Below are positions 9,606-17,277 of a stretch of DNA of 64,000 nucleotides, one piece after another. The DNA is taken from the NCBI RefSeq assembly GCF_007828835.1, contig NZ_VIVL01000002.1, forward strand, positions 310,001 through 374,000, written 5' to 3'. Each line of letters opens with the position of its first letter. Positions within the stretch are counted from its first letter, which is position 1. The notes under the pieces are model-generated. The model was not told the origin of the DNA. It did not search any database and worked only from the letters and a program-made list of their open reading frames with translations. The DNA is from Variovorax beijingensis (lineage in GTDB: Bacteria; Pseudomonadota; Gammaproteobacteria; Burkholderiales; Burkholderiaceae_C). The translations under genes were made by a program, and so were the position numbers.

Positions 9606-10778
9606 GTGCTCTCCGCGCTTGCCATTGCCAACTACCGCTCGTTGCGCCAGCTGACAGTGCCGCTCGGGCGGCTCACGGTGGTGACCGGGCCCAACGGCAG
9701 CGGCAAATCGAGCGTCTACCGCGCGATGCGGCTTCTGGCGGACATTGCCAACGGCGGCGTGATCCGGTCGCTGGTGCGCGAGGGCGGCCTCTCTTCCACC
9801 CTGTGGGCCGGGCCCGAGCGCTTTTCGGCCGCCATGCTGCGCGGCGATGCGCCGGTGCAGGGCACTATCCGCAGCGAGCCGGTTGCGCTGAAGCTGGGCT
9901 TCGCCGGCACCGAGGCCGATGAATTCGGCTATGCCATCGACATCGGCCTGCCGCCGCCGATTCCGGCAACGGCCTTCTCGCGCGACCCCGAGATCAAGCA
10001 CGAAGCCATCTGGCACGGCGCGTTGCTGCGGCCCGCGGCGCAGCTGGTCGACCGCAAGGGCGCGGCACTGCGCCTGCGCGAGGGCAAGGGCTGGCAGGCC
10101 ATCGGCCGGCCCATTCCCGCCTTCGCCAGCATGATGACCGAGTATGCCGATCCGCAAGCCGCGCCCGAGATGCTCGCGCTGCGCGAGCAGATGCGCTCCT
10201 GGCGCTTCTACGACCACTTCCGCTCCGACGCCGATGCGCCCGCGCGCCAGCCGCAGCTCGGCACCCGCACGCCGGTGCTCGCCAACGACGGCGCCGACCT
10301 GGCCGCGGCGCTGCAGACCATCCGCGAGATCGGCGACGGCGAGGCGCTTGACCGCGCCGTGGACGATGCCTTTCCGGGCGCGCGCGTCGAGGTGCGCGCG
10401 ATCGAAGACCGCTTCGAGACGCTGATGCACCAGCACGGCCTGTTGCGGCCGCTGACGGCGGCGGAGCTTTCGGACGGCACCTTGCGCTACCTGCTCTGGA
10501 TTGCCGCGCTGCTGACACCGCGGCCGCCGGCGCTGCTGGTGCTCAATGAGCCCGAGACCAGCCTGCATCCCGACCTGCTGCCCGCGCTCGGCCGGCTGAT
10601 CGCGCAGGCCGCGCGCGGGTCGCAAGTGATCGTGGTGTCGCATGCCGCGCGGCTGATCGCCGCCCTCGAGGACAGCGGCGAGCTGCAATCCGTGGTGCTC
10701 GAGAAGCGCTTCGGCGAAACCCGCATCGCCAATCTCGACATGAGCGAGATCCCGCATTGGGCGTGGCCGGCGCGCTGA
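9606..10778 (+). CDS. AAA-family ATPase (COG4637-like, AAA_21 type)
   Basis: A 390-residue predicted cytoplasmic ATPase starting at a GTG. Walker A is TGPNGSGKSS at about residues 27-36, and the C-terminal half carries LVLNEPETSLHPDLLPALGRLI and VIVVSHAARLIAAL, the ABC/OLD-like switch region. The usual Walker B Asp is Asn here (LLVLNEPE), which I recall as common in this predicted-ATPase family. There is no TOPRIM domain and no partner nuclease, so it is not a classic OLD defence gene. It lies 23 bases after hisA on the same strand and may be read through from the his operon. Biological role unknown. Confidence 0.75.
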   Translation: MLSALAIANYRSLRQLTVPLGRLTVVTGPNGSGKSSVYRAMRLLADIANGGVIRSLVREGGLSSTLWAGPERFSAAMLRGDAPVQGTIRSEPVALKLGFAGTEADEFGYAIDIGLPPPIPATAFSRDPEIKHEAIWHGALLRPAAQLVDRKGAALRLREGKGWQAIGRPIPAFASMMTEYADPQAAPEMLALREQMRSWRFYDHFRSDADAPARQPQLGTRTPVLANDGADLAAALQTIREIGDGEALDRAVDDAFPGARVEVRAIEDRFETLMHQHGLLRPLTAAELSDGTLRYLLWIAALLTPRPPALLVLNEPETSLHPDLLPALGRLIAQAARGSQVIVVSHAARLIAALEDSGELQSVVLEKRFGETRIANLDMSEIPHWAWPAR

Positions 10779-10790
10779 CCGCCCGGGTGG

Positions 10791-11711
10791 TTATTCCGCC
10801 TTCACCGCCATCGTCTGGATGATCGCCTGCAGCTGCGCGCTCATCGGCAGGTCGATGCTTTCCCCGGTGGGCAGCTTGCGCAGGAACCAGCGCTTGTACT
10901 GGCGCTCGATTTCGCCGTCCTGCGCCAGCACCTGGAAGGTGTCGTTGATCACCTTGCCCAATTGCGTATCGCCCTTGCGGTACATGATGCCGTAGGGATC
11001 GTAGGAGAGGTAGTCGCCGACCACTTCGTACTGGGCCTTGGCGGCTTCCCGCGCGATCAGGCCATAGAGCAGCACGTCGTCGGTGGCAAAGGCGTCGGCC
11101 TGGCCGCTTTTCACCAGCCCGAAGGAGTCGGCATGGTCCCGCGCCACCCGCAGGTCGATATCGAGCCTGAACTTCTGCGACAGCTCGCGCAGCGTCTTCT
11201 CGTTGGTGGTGCCTGCGGTGACGGCCACCCGCTTGCCCGCCAGGTCGCGGAACGACCTGATCGGCGACCCCTTCTTCACCAGCACCTTGGTGCCAGAGAC
11301 GAAGATGGTGGGCGAGAAGCTCACGCGCTTTTGCCGCTCGAGGTTGCTGGTGGTCGAGCCGCATTCGAGATCGACCGTGCCGCGCTCGACCGCATCCATG
11401 CGCGAATCGGAGGTCACCGGCACCCACTTGATCGCGAGGCTCTTGTTCACCGCCTCTTCAATGGCCGTGACCAATTCGCGGCAGAGCTCGATCGAATAGC
11501 CGACAGGCTCCTGGCGTGCATTGAGAAAGGAAAACGGCACCGATGACTCGCGGTAGCCGATGGCGATGGTGCCGCTCTCGCGCACCTTGGCGAGGGTGCC
11601 CGTCAAGGTCTCCGGGGCCTGCTGCTGCGCCCTGGCCGGGGTTGCCGCGCCAAGCGAAGCGGCCGCCAGCAGTCCGGCAAGAAGAAGCGACAGCGCGGCC
11701 TTGGCCTTCAT
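10791..11711 (-). CDS. Periplasmic amino-acid-type solute-binding protein (family 3)
   Basis: A 306-residue extracellular solute-binding protein like GltI. A signal peptide (ALSLLLAGLLAAASLGAATPARA) precedes the domain IAIGYRESSVPFSFLN...GYSIELC, then VTSDSRMDAVERGTVDLECGSTTSNLERQKRVSFS (motif across residues 85-120), typical of glutamate/aspartate binders. No ABC permease or ATPase is adjacent; instead it follows a DctA-type symporter. Two starts are possible: ATG at 11723, overlapping the symporter stop (ATGA), or ATG at 11711 with a GAGG Shine-Dalgarno six bases upstream. I chose 11711. Confidence 0.85.
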   Translation of the reverse strand: MKAKAALSLLLAGLLAAASLGAATPARAQQQAPETLTGTLAKVRESGTIAIGYRESSVPFSFLNARQEPVGYSIELCRELVTAIEEAVNKSLAIKWVPVTSDSRMDAVERGTVDLECGSTTSNLERQKRVSFSPTIFVSGTKVLVKKGSPIRSFRDLAGKRVAVTAGTTNEKTLRELSQKFRLDIDLRVARDHADSFGLVKSGQADAFATDDVLLYGLIAREAAKAQYEVVGDYLSYDPYGIMYRKGDTQLGKVINDTFQVLAQDGEIERQYKRWFLRKLPTGESIDLPMSAQLQAIIQTMAVKAE

Positions 11712-11719
11712 GGCGAGCC

Positions 11720-13027
11720 TCATGCGTGGGCCGGATGGGCGAGGGTGGCTGCGGCTTCGGCGTCGAGTGCCTTGGCATTCACCGCCGCATCGCTCTCGGA
11801 GAGCAACTCGCCCTCCCACTTGGCGACCACGGCCGTGGCGATGGAGTTGCCCACCGCGTTGGTGGCCGAGCGCCCCATGTCCAGGAAGGTGTCGACGCCC
11901 AGGATCAGCAGCAGGCCGGCTTCCGGAATGTCGAAATGGTTGAGCGTGGCCGCAATCACCACCAGCGAGGCGCGCGGCACGCCGGCCATGCCCTTGGAGG
12001 TGAGCATCAGGATCAGCAGCATCGTGATCTGCGTGCTGATCGGCATGTGGATGTTGTAGGCCTGCGCGATGAAGAGCACCGCGAAGGTGCAGTACATCAT
12101 CGAGCCGTCGAGGTTGAACGAATAGCCCATCGGCATCACGAAGCTCGAGATCTTGCGTCTCACGCCGAAACGGTCGAGCGCCTGCAGGATCTTCGGGTAG
12201 GCCGCTTCCGAACTCGCGGTGGCGAACGAAAGCAGGAAGGCTTCCTTGATGAGTGCCAGCAGCTTGAACACGCGCGGGCCCAGGAACGAAAAGCCCGCCA
12301 GAACCAGCACGCCCCACAGCACGAACAGGCCCAGGTAGAAGTCGCCCATGAAGACAGCGAACTTCAGCAGGATGCCCAGGCCGTTCGTCGCAACGGTGGC
12401 CGCCATGGCGGCCATGACGGCAAGGGGCGCCAGCTTCATCACGTAGCCTGTGATCTTGAGCATGGCGTGAGAGAGTTCGTCGATGGCGGCCACCAGCGTG
12501 CGGGCCTTGTCGCCGAGCGAAGCGAGCGCCACGCCGAAGAACATCGAGAACACCACGATCTGCAGGATCTCATTGTTGGCCATGGCCTCGGCAAAGGACT
12601 TCGGCACCATGTGGCTCACGAAGTCCTTGAGCGTGAACTTCGCCGTCGCGAGGTTGGCCGAAGCGCCGATGTCCGGCAGCGGAAGGCCCAGGTTTTCGCC
12701 GGGCTTCAGCACATTGGCCATGACCAGGCCGATGACCAGCGAGATCAGCGAAGCGGTGAAGAACCATCCGAGCGACTTGCCGAACACGCGGCCCACCGAC
12801 TTGGCGTCGCCCATGTGCGCGATGCCCACCACCAGCGTGGAGAACACCAGCGGGCCGATCAGCATCTTGATGAGGCGCAGAAACACGTCCGACACAATCG
12901 ACACGTAGCCTGCGATCTGCGCTGCGGCCTTCTTGTCGGGAAAGCTCGTGAAGATCATGTAGCCGACAAGAATCCCGAGCACCATGGCGATCAGGATCCA
13001 GGCGGCGGCCGGCAGTTTTCTCTTCAT
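11720..13027 (-). CDS. dctA: Dicarboxylate/amino acid:cation symporter, DctA/GltP family
   Basis: A 435-residue DAACS-family secondary transporter of the inner membrane. The signature region is visible as FSFNLDGSMMYCTFAVLFIAQAYN and the substrate/sodium site LTSKGMAGVPRASLVV followed by GVDTFLDMGRSATNAVGNSIATAVVAKWEG (motifs at about residues 300-410). These match C4-dicarboxylate transporters better than glutamate carriers, but specificity is inferred. The ATG at 13027 has AAGGGA upstream. A sigma-54-type promoter candidate lies about 145 bases upstream, in line with the known RpoN control of dctA genes elsewhere. Confidence 0.88.
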   Translation of the reverse strand: MKRKLPAAAWILIAMVLGILVGYMIFTSFPDKKAAAQIAGYVSIVSDVFLRLIKMLIGPLVFSTLVVGIAHMGDAKSVGRVFGKSLGWFFTASLISLVIGLVMANVLKPGENLGLPLPDIGASANLATAKFTLKDFVSHMVPKSFAEAMANNEILQIVVFSMFFGVALASLGDKARTLVAAIDELSHAMLKITGYVMKLAPLAVMAAMAATVATNGLGILLKFAVFMGDFYLGLFVLWGVLVLAGFSFLGPRVFKLLALIKEAFLLSFATASSEAAYPKILQALDRFGVRRKISSFVMPMGYSFNLDGSMMYCTFAVLFIAQAYNIHMPISTQITMLLILMLTSKGMAGVPRASLVVIAATLNHFDIPEAGLLLILGVDTFLDMGRSATNAVGNSIATAVVAKWEGELLSESDAAVNAKALDAEAAATLAHPAHA

Positions 13028-13172
13028 GTGTGTCCCTTCGAGGTGTGTGTGGTTCTGGAGCGGGCGCGCATCGGCCGGCGCCCTGTTCTTGCGCGGCAGC
13101 GAAGGGTATCCAAGAAGGTCCCCTGCACGCAACCGGCACCGGTGCGGCGGCAATGAAGTCTTAAGTGTCCAA

Positions 13173-13189
13173 TGCCAATTCCGTGCCAC
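13173..13189 (-). promoter_or_regulatory. Sigma-54 (-24/-12) promoter candidate for dctA
   Basis: Read on the minus strand the site is GTGGCACGGAATTGGCA: a perfect TGGCACG at -24, and TGGCA at -12 against the consensus TTGCW, with the essential GG and GC separated by exactly ten bases. Eleven of thirteen fixed consensus positions agree. The predicted start is near 13162, giving a leader of about 135 bases to the ATG at 13027. DctA genes are classic RpoN targets through DctB/DctD, which are not in this window. Confidence 0.6.
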
Positions 13190-13194
13190 GGAAT
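13178..13194. promoter_or_regulatory. 17-bp palindrome between dctA and the epimerase gene
   Basis: ATTCCGTG-C-CACGGAAT is a perfect inverted repeat with one central base. It overlaps the -24 element of the dctA sigma-54 candidate and lies just upstream of the -10 box of the divergent gene. It could be an operator for either direction; it might also be fortuitous symmetry around the TGGCACG element. Confidence 0.35.
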
Positions 13195-13204
13195 CTCCGC
13201 TGCC

Positions 13205-13210
13205 TACAAT
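13205..13210 (+). promoter_or_regulatory. -10 hexamer TACAAT, leaderless-type promoter
   Basis: TACAAT ends six bases before the ATG at 13217, so transcription would start at or next to the start codon. No Shine-Dalgarno sequence precedes the ATG. No good -35 box is seen at 17 bases; TTCCGT at 13179 is 20 bases away. Confidence 0.4.
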
Positions 13211-13216
13211 TCTCCA

Positions 13217-14053
13217 ATGGATATCAGCTCGATCGAGTTTCGCGGCCAGCCCGCGCTGCGTGCCGCCGGCGCCGATGGCAGCACCTTCACCGTGTCTTTG
13301 CACGGGGCGCAGCTGCTTTCCTGGACCACGGCCGATGGGACGCAAAGGCTCTACCTGAGCCCCCGCGCGGTGTTCGACGGGCAGGCGGCAATCCGCGGCG
13401 GCGTGCCCATTTGCTGCCCCCAATTCAACCAGCGCGGCATGTTGCCCAAGCATGGATTCATGCGCAATCTGCCTTGGGAAAACAGAGGCATCGACGCCGC
13501 ATCGGGCGAACTAACCCTGCGGCTGCGCGACAGCGAGGCCACGCGCAAGCTCTGGCCGCACGCTTTCGAGGCGCGGCTGCAGATCGGCATGGCCGCGGGC
13601 CGGCTGCGCACCATGCTGACGCTGCTCAACACCGGCCATGGGCCGTTCAGCTTCGCCGCGGCGCTGCACACCTACCTGCGCGTCGGCGACATCGCGCAGG
13701 TGCGCCTCGAAGGCCTGCAGGGTGCCAACCGCTGGGATTCGCTGCGCGACGACCGCCATGTGGAAACGGCCCCGTCGTTGCATTTCGATGCCGAATTCGA
13801 CAGCGTCTACGCCGCGCCCGCGAAGCCGCTGCGCCTGGTGCAGCCCGGCGGCACGCTCGAAATTGCGCAAAGCGCCAGCTGCAGCGAAACCGTGGTCTGG
13901 AACCCCGGTGCCGTGCTGGGTGCGAAACTCGCCGACATGCCCGAAGATGGCTACAGGCACATGCTCTGCGTGGAGGCCGCGCGCATCGACGAGCAGGTCA
14001 TGCTCGTGCCCGGCGCCCAATGGCAGGGCTGGCAGCAGCTTCGCGTTCTCTGA
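13217..14053 (+). CDS. D-hexose-6-phosphate mutarotase-like (aldose epimerase family)
   Basis: A 278-residue aldose-1-epimerase-fold protein of the YeaD type. Family landmarks are GAQLLSW near residue 35, the GGVPICCPQFNQRG block with active-site residues, HGFMRNLPW, HTYLRVGDI and VVWNPGAVLGAKLADMPEDGY near the C terminus. Relatives interconvert anomers of hexose 6-phosphates in the cytoplasm. It starts at an ATG six bases after a TACAAT box, and hisF begins 21 bases after its stop, so it probably heads the transcript of hisF. Confidence 0.85.
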   Translation: MDISSIEFRGQPALRAAGADGSTFTVSLHGAQLLSWTTADGTQRLYLSPRAVFDGQAAIRGGVPICCPQFNQRGMLPKHGFMRNLPWENRGIDAASGELTLRLRDSEATRKLWPHAFEARLQIGMAAGRLRTMLTLLNTGHGPFSFAAALHTYLRVGDIAQVRLEGLQGANRWDSLRDDRHVETAPSLHFDAEFDSVYAAPAKPLRLVQPGGTLEIAQSASCSETVVWNPGAVLGAKLADMPEDGYRHMLCVEAARIDEQVMLVPGAQWQGWQQLRVL

Positions 14054-14074
14054 TTTCTTCCCTTACGACCGACC

Positions 14075-14854
14075 ATGCTCGCAAAACGCATCATTCCCTG
14101 TCTCGACGTCACCGGCGGCCGCGTGGTCAAGGGCGTCAACTTTCTCGAACTGCGCGACGCCGGCGATCCGGTCGAGATTGCGGCGCGCTACAACGCGCAG
14201 GGTGCCGACGAACTCACCTTTCTCGACATCACGGCCACCAGCGATGGGCGCGACCTGATCCTGCCGATCATCGAGGCGGTGGCCTCGCAGGTCTTCATTC
14301 CATTGACGGTGGGCGGCGGCGTGCGCACCGTGGCCGACGTGCGCCGGCTGCTCAATGCGGGCGCCGACAAGACCAGCTTCAATTCGGCGGCCATTGCCGA
14401 TCCGCAGGTGATCAACGACGCCTCCCAGAAGTACGGCTCGCAATGCATCGTCGTGGCCATCGATGCCAAGCGCCGCAGCCCCGAAGAAGCCGCCACGCGC
14501 GGCGCGGGCTGGGACGTGTACAGCCACGGCGGGCGCAAGAACACCGGCCTGGACGCCGTCGAATGGGCGACCGAGATGGTGCGCCGCGGCGCCGGCGAGA
14601 TCCTGCTCACGAGCATGGACCGGGACGGCACCAGGAGCGGCTTCGATCTCGAACTCACCCGTGCGGTGAGCGACGCCGTCAATGTGCCGGTCATTGCCTC
14701 GGGCGGGGTGGGCAGCCTCGACGACCTGGCCGACGGCATCCAGGCCGGCGGGGCCGACGCGGTGCTGGCCGCCAGCATCTTCCACTACGGCGAGCACACC
14801 GTCGGCGAGGCGAAAGCCCGCATGGCCGCGCGGGGCATTCCCGTTCGGACTTGA
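14075..14854 (+). CDS. hisF: Imidazole glycerol phosphate synthase cyclase subunit
   Basis: A 259-residue (beta-alpha)8 barrel that uses ammonia from HisH to convert PRFAR to imidazole glycerol phosphate and AICAR. Catalytic Asp11 is in [17 protein letters not shown] and Asp130-equivalent is in the VVAIDAKRR strand; GGGVRTV and IASGGVGS form the phosphate sites. An insert of about ten residues follows VAIDAK, a common feature in proteobacterial HisF. Full length and intact although it is separated from hisH and hisA. Confidence 0.96.
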   Translation: MLAKRIIPCLDVTGGRVVKGVNFLELRDAGDPVEIAARYNAQGADELTFLDITATSDGRDLILPIIEAVASQVFIPLTVGGGVRTVADVRRLLNAGADKTSFNSAAIADPQVINDASQKYGSQCIVVAIDAKRRSPEEAATRGAGWDVYSHGGRKNTGLDAVEWATEMVRRGAGEILLTSMDRDGTRSGFDLELTRAVSDAVNVPVIASGGVGSLDDLADGIQAGGADAVLAASIFHYGEHTVGEAKARMAARGIPVRT

Positions 14855-14881
14855 TCCGCTTCAGGGCCGCCCGGGCGGTGG

Positions 14882-14887
14882 GACAAT
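14882..14887 (+). promoter_or_regulatory. -10-like GACAAT before hisI
   Basis: GACAAT lies seven bases before the hisI ATG, at the spacing that predicts a leaderless transcript. A 12-bp perfect palindrome CCGCCCGGGCGG (14867-14878) precedes it by four bases. hisI may thus have its own start in addition to read-through from hisF. Confidence 0.3.
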
Positions 14888-14894
14888 ACCCGCC

Positions 14895-15284
14895 ATGAAT
14901 TGGCTTGACGAAGTGAAATGGGACGCGAACGGGCTGGTGCCCGTGATCGCGCAGGAACAGGGCAGCAACGACGTGCTGATGTTCGCCTGGATGAACCGCG
15001 AGGCGCTCGAAAAGACCGCCGAGCTCGGGCGCGCCGTGTATTTCAGCCGCTCGCGCAACAAGCTCTGGTTCAAGGGCGAGGAATCGGGCCACGTGCAGAC
15101 CGTGCACGAGATCCGCCTCGACTGCGACAACGACGTGGTGCTGCTCAAGGTCACCCAGCTCGGCCACGCGCCCGGCATTGCCTGCCACACCGGTCGCCAC
15201 AGCTGCTTCTTCAGCAAATACGAGAAGGGCCAGTGGCACGTGGTCGAGCCGGTCTTGAAAGACCCGGGGTCGATCTACAAATGA
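14895..15284 (+). CDS. hisI: Phosphoribosyl-AMP cyclohydrolase
   Basis: A 129-residue monofunctional HisI, opening the adenine ring of PR-AMP in the third histidine step. The zinc and magnesium ligands are visible in [13 protein letters not shown] and [10 protein letters not shown], and the N-terminal [11 protein letters not shown] block is standard. HisI and HisE are separate proteins here, unlike the enterobacterial fusion. The stop overlaps the hisE start by ATGA. Confidence 0.96.
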   Translation: MNWLDEVKWDANGLVPVIAQEQGSNDVLMFAWMNREALEKTAELGRAVYFSRSRNKLWFKGEESGHVQTVHEIRLDCDNDVVLLKVTQLGHAPGIACHTGRHSCFFSKYEKGQWHVVEPVLKDPGSIYK

Positions 15285-15661
15285 CAGCCACAGTGAACAC
15301 CTCGGACGCCCTCGCACGCCTGGCCGCGGTCATCGAAAGCCGCCTGCCCGCGCGCGGCGGCGACCCCGACAAGAGCTACGTGGCGCGCCTGCTGCACAAG
15401 GGCCCCGATGCCTTTCTCAAGAAGATCGGCGAGGAAGCCACCGAGGTGGTCATGGCCGCCAAGGATGCCGACCATGGCGGCGACCGCACAAAAATAGTGA
15501 ACGAAGTGGCCGACCTGTGGTTCCACACCATGGTGGCGCTGGCGCACTACGGTTTCTCGCCCGGCGAGGTGATCGCGGAGCTCGAGCGCCGCGAGGGCAC
15601 CAGCGGCATCGAGGAAAAAGCCCTGCGCAAGGCGCAGGCCCGCGAGGCATCCAACGATTGA
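15281..15661 (+). CDS. hisE: Phosphoribosyl-ATP pyrophosphatase
   Basis: A 126-residue all-alpha NTP pyrophosphatase of the MazG-related HisE family, which hydrolyses PR-ATP to PR-AMP. The acidic metal-binding helices are seen as [15 protein letters not shown] and [16 protein letters not shown]. Translationally coupled to hisI. It is the last histidine gene of the run; the DUF4870 protein gene follows 13 bases later. Confidence 0.95.
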   Translation: MTATVNTSDALARLAAVIESRLPARGGDPDKSYVARLLHKGPDAFLKKIGEEATEVVMAAKDADHGGDRTKIVNEVADLWFHTMVALAHYGFSPGEVIAELERREGTSGIEEKALRKAQAREASND

Positions 15662-15674
15662 AAGGACGCGTCCC

Positions 15675-16064
15675 ATGGCCAACGACATCGTGAACGTGGA
15701 GCCCGACGACTCGCTCAAGACCTGGGGCTGGGTCAGCTACATCCTGCACCTGATCGTGGCCATTGGCGCCGTCCTGCCGGGCGCGCAGGCCTCGGTGGCG
15801 CTGCTGCTGCTGGCGCTGCTGATCGATTTCATCAAGCGCGACGACGCGGCCGGCACCTGGCAGGCCACGCATTTCAGCTGGCGCATCCGCTCGGTGCTGT
15901 GGGCGGGCCTGCTGTACATCCTGACCTCGTGGCTCTGGCTGCTCTTTCTCGTGCCGGGCTGGATCGCCTGGAGCCTCATTTCGCTGTGGTTTCTCTACCG
16001 GATCGTGAAGGGCATGATCCGCATGAACGGCAGCCATCCCATGGAACCCAAAGATGTCATCTGA
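15675..16064 (+). CDS. DUF4870-like small membrane protein
   Basis: A 129-residue protein with three or four predicted membrane helices (WVSYILHLIVAIGAVL, ALLLLALLIDFI, VLWAGLLYILTSWLWLLFLV and IAWSLISLWFLYRIVKGM). The combination WxSYxLH...W...HF..R matches DUF4870/Tic20-like proteins of unknown function. It sits between hisE and hinT in many Burkholderiales. Its last 11 bases overlap the hinT gene, indicating co-translation. No enzymatic motif is seen. Confidence 0.8.
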   Translation: MANDIVNVEPDDSLKTWGWVSYILHLIVAIGAVLPGAQASVALLLLALLIDFIKRDDAAGTWQATHFSWRIRSVLWAGLLYILTSWLWLLFLVPGWIAWSLISLWFLYRIVKGMIRMNGSHPMEPKDVI

Positions 16065-16413
16065 TCCGAACTGCGTCTTCTGCAAAATCATCGAAGGCAA
16101 GATTCCTTCGCGCAAGGTCTACGAGGACGACGAGCTGTTCGGCTTTCACGACATCTCCCCCTGGGCGCCGGTGCACTTCATGCTCGTGCCCAAGCGGCAC
16201 ATCGCCTCGATGGCGCAGCTCACCCCCGACGACGCCGCGCTGATGGGCCGGATCATGACGCTGGCACCCCGGCTCGCGCTGGAGCAGGGCTGCAGGCCCT
16301 ATCCGGAGGGCGGCTACCGGGTCGTCGTCAACACCGGCGCCGAGGGCGGGCAGGAGGTCCACCATCTCCATGTCCACGTCATGGGCGGCCCCCGCCCGTG
16401 GCTGCGCGGCTGA
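16054..16413 (+). CDS. hinT: HIT-family nucleotide hydrolase (HinT-like)
   Basis: A 119-residue histidine-triad protein. CVFCKIIEGKIPS at the N terminus is the family hallmark and the catalytic triad region HHLHVHVMGG lies near the C terminus. HinT proteins hydrolyse adenosine 5'-phosphoramidates such as aminoacyl-adenylates. Placement between his genes and tatA is the usual one for betaproteobacteria. Confidence 0.92.
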   Translation: MSSDPNCVFCKIIEGKIPSRKVYEDDELFGFHDISPWAPVHFMLVPKRHIASMAQLTPDDAALMGRIMTLAPRLALEQGCRPYPEGGYRVVVNTGAEGGQEVHHLHVHVMGGPRPWLRG

Positions 16414-16448
16414 ATCCCATTAATCCGAACTGTCACATTCAGCCCGAC

Positions 16449-16454
16449 TAAAAT
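16449..16454 (+). promoter_or_regulatory. -10 hexamer TAAAAT upstream of tatA
   Basis: TAAAAT lies 24 bases before the tatA ATG and is followed by a proper Shine-Dalgarno TTAGGAG. No strong -35 box is seen. It suggests that tatABC has its own start in addition to his-hinT read-through. Confidence 0.35.
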
Positions 16455-16478
16455 CGGACACATTCTTAGGAGTCTTCC

Positions 16479-16727
16479 ATGGGTTCTTTTTCTATCTGGC
16501 ACTGGCTGATCGTGCTGCTCGTCGTGGTCATGATCTTCGGCACCAAGAAGCTGCGGAACATGGGTTCCGACCTTGGTGGCGCCGTCAAGGGCTTCAAGGA
16601 CGGCATGAAGGACGGCAGCACCACCGATGCACCCGCCGCTTCGTCGGCTCCTGCAGCGCAGGTGACCGGCCAGCCGGCCAACAGCGACAAGTCCACCATC
16701 GACGTCGAAGCGCGTCAGAAGTCCTGA
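16479..16727 (+). CDS. tatA: Twin-arginine translocase subunit TatA
   Basis: An 82-residue TatA: one N-terminal membrane helix ([15 protein letters not shown]), the FGTKKLRN hinge, then an amphipathic helix [13 protein letters not shown] and a polar tail. TatA oligomers form the pore for export of folded proteins. An AGGAG lies before the ATG. First gene of a complete tatABC set. Confidence 0.95.
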   Translation: MGSFSIWHWLIVLLVVVMIFGTKKLRNMGSDLGGAVKGFKDGMKDGSTTDAPAASSAPAAQVTGQPANSDKSTIDVEARQKS

Positions 16728-16740
16728 GCGCAGGTCATAA

Positions 16741-17199
16741 GTGCTCGACCTCGGCATTGAGAAGCTGGCGCTGATCGGCGTCGTGGCTCTGATCGTCATC
16801 GGGCCGGAAAAACTGCCCCGGGTGGCGCGCACCGTCGGCACCCTGCTGGGCAAGGCGCAGCGCTATGTGAACGACGTCAAGGCTGAAGTCAACCGCTCGA
16901 TGGAGCTGGACGAACTGCGCAAGATGAAGGGCACGGTGGAAGATGCCGCCCGGGACGTCGAGCAGAGCATCCACAGCGGCGCAAGCGAACTCGAGAAGCA
17001 GTTCTCCGGCTCGGGCGAAACGCTTTCGGCCCTGGCCGAACCCGAGCCCGCGGTGCCCGAATACAGGCATCCCCGCAAGAACTGGCGCCTGAAGCAGGGT
17101 GCCACGCCGCAGTGGTACAAGGCGCGCAACGGCGTGCGCACCAAGGCGCTCTCGGGGGCCGCGCGCGTCGCCCGCTTCCGTCCCCACAAGATCAACTAG
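16741..17199 (+). CDS. tatB: Twin-arginine translocase subunit TatB
   Basis: A 152-residue TatB starting at GTG. The N-terminal helix ([23 protein letters not shown]) has the Glu and the GPEKLP hinge typical of TatB, followed by a long amphipathic helix and a basic C-terminal region. TatB with TatC recognises twin-arginine signal peptides. Starts 13 bases after tatA. Confidence 0.93.
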   Translation: MLDLGIEKLALIGVVALIVIGPEKLPRVARTVGTLLGKAQRYVNDVKAEVNRSMELDELRKMKGTVEDAARDVEQSIHSGASELEKQFSGSGETLSALAEPEPAVPEYRHPRKNWRLKQGATPQWYKARNGVRTKALSGAARVARFRPHKIN

Positions 17200-17277
17200 C
17201 GGCTTTCCCACCAGCGCGTTCCTCGTGCGCCGCACGCCGGCCGAAGCCACGCTTTTCTTCTGCTTTTTCTCTTTCCA

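Noticed and set aside
9606..10778. OLD-type or Gabija-like anti-phage system
   Set aside because: The ATPase lacks a TOPRIM domain and has no nuclease or helicase neighbour; neighbours are metabolic and transport genes.
10779..10790. Terminator between the convergent AAA ATPase and binding-protein genes
   Set aside because: Only 12 bases separate the stops and no hairpin with T-run is present.
14867..14878. CCGCCCGGGCGG palindrome between hisF and hisI as a terminator
   Set aside because: No T-run follows and hisI starts 17 bases later; in DNA this GC-rich a 12-bp palindrome is weak evidence.
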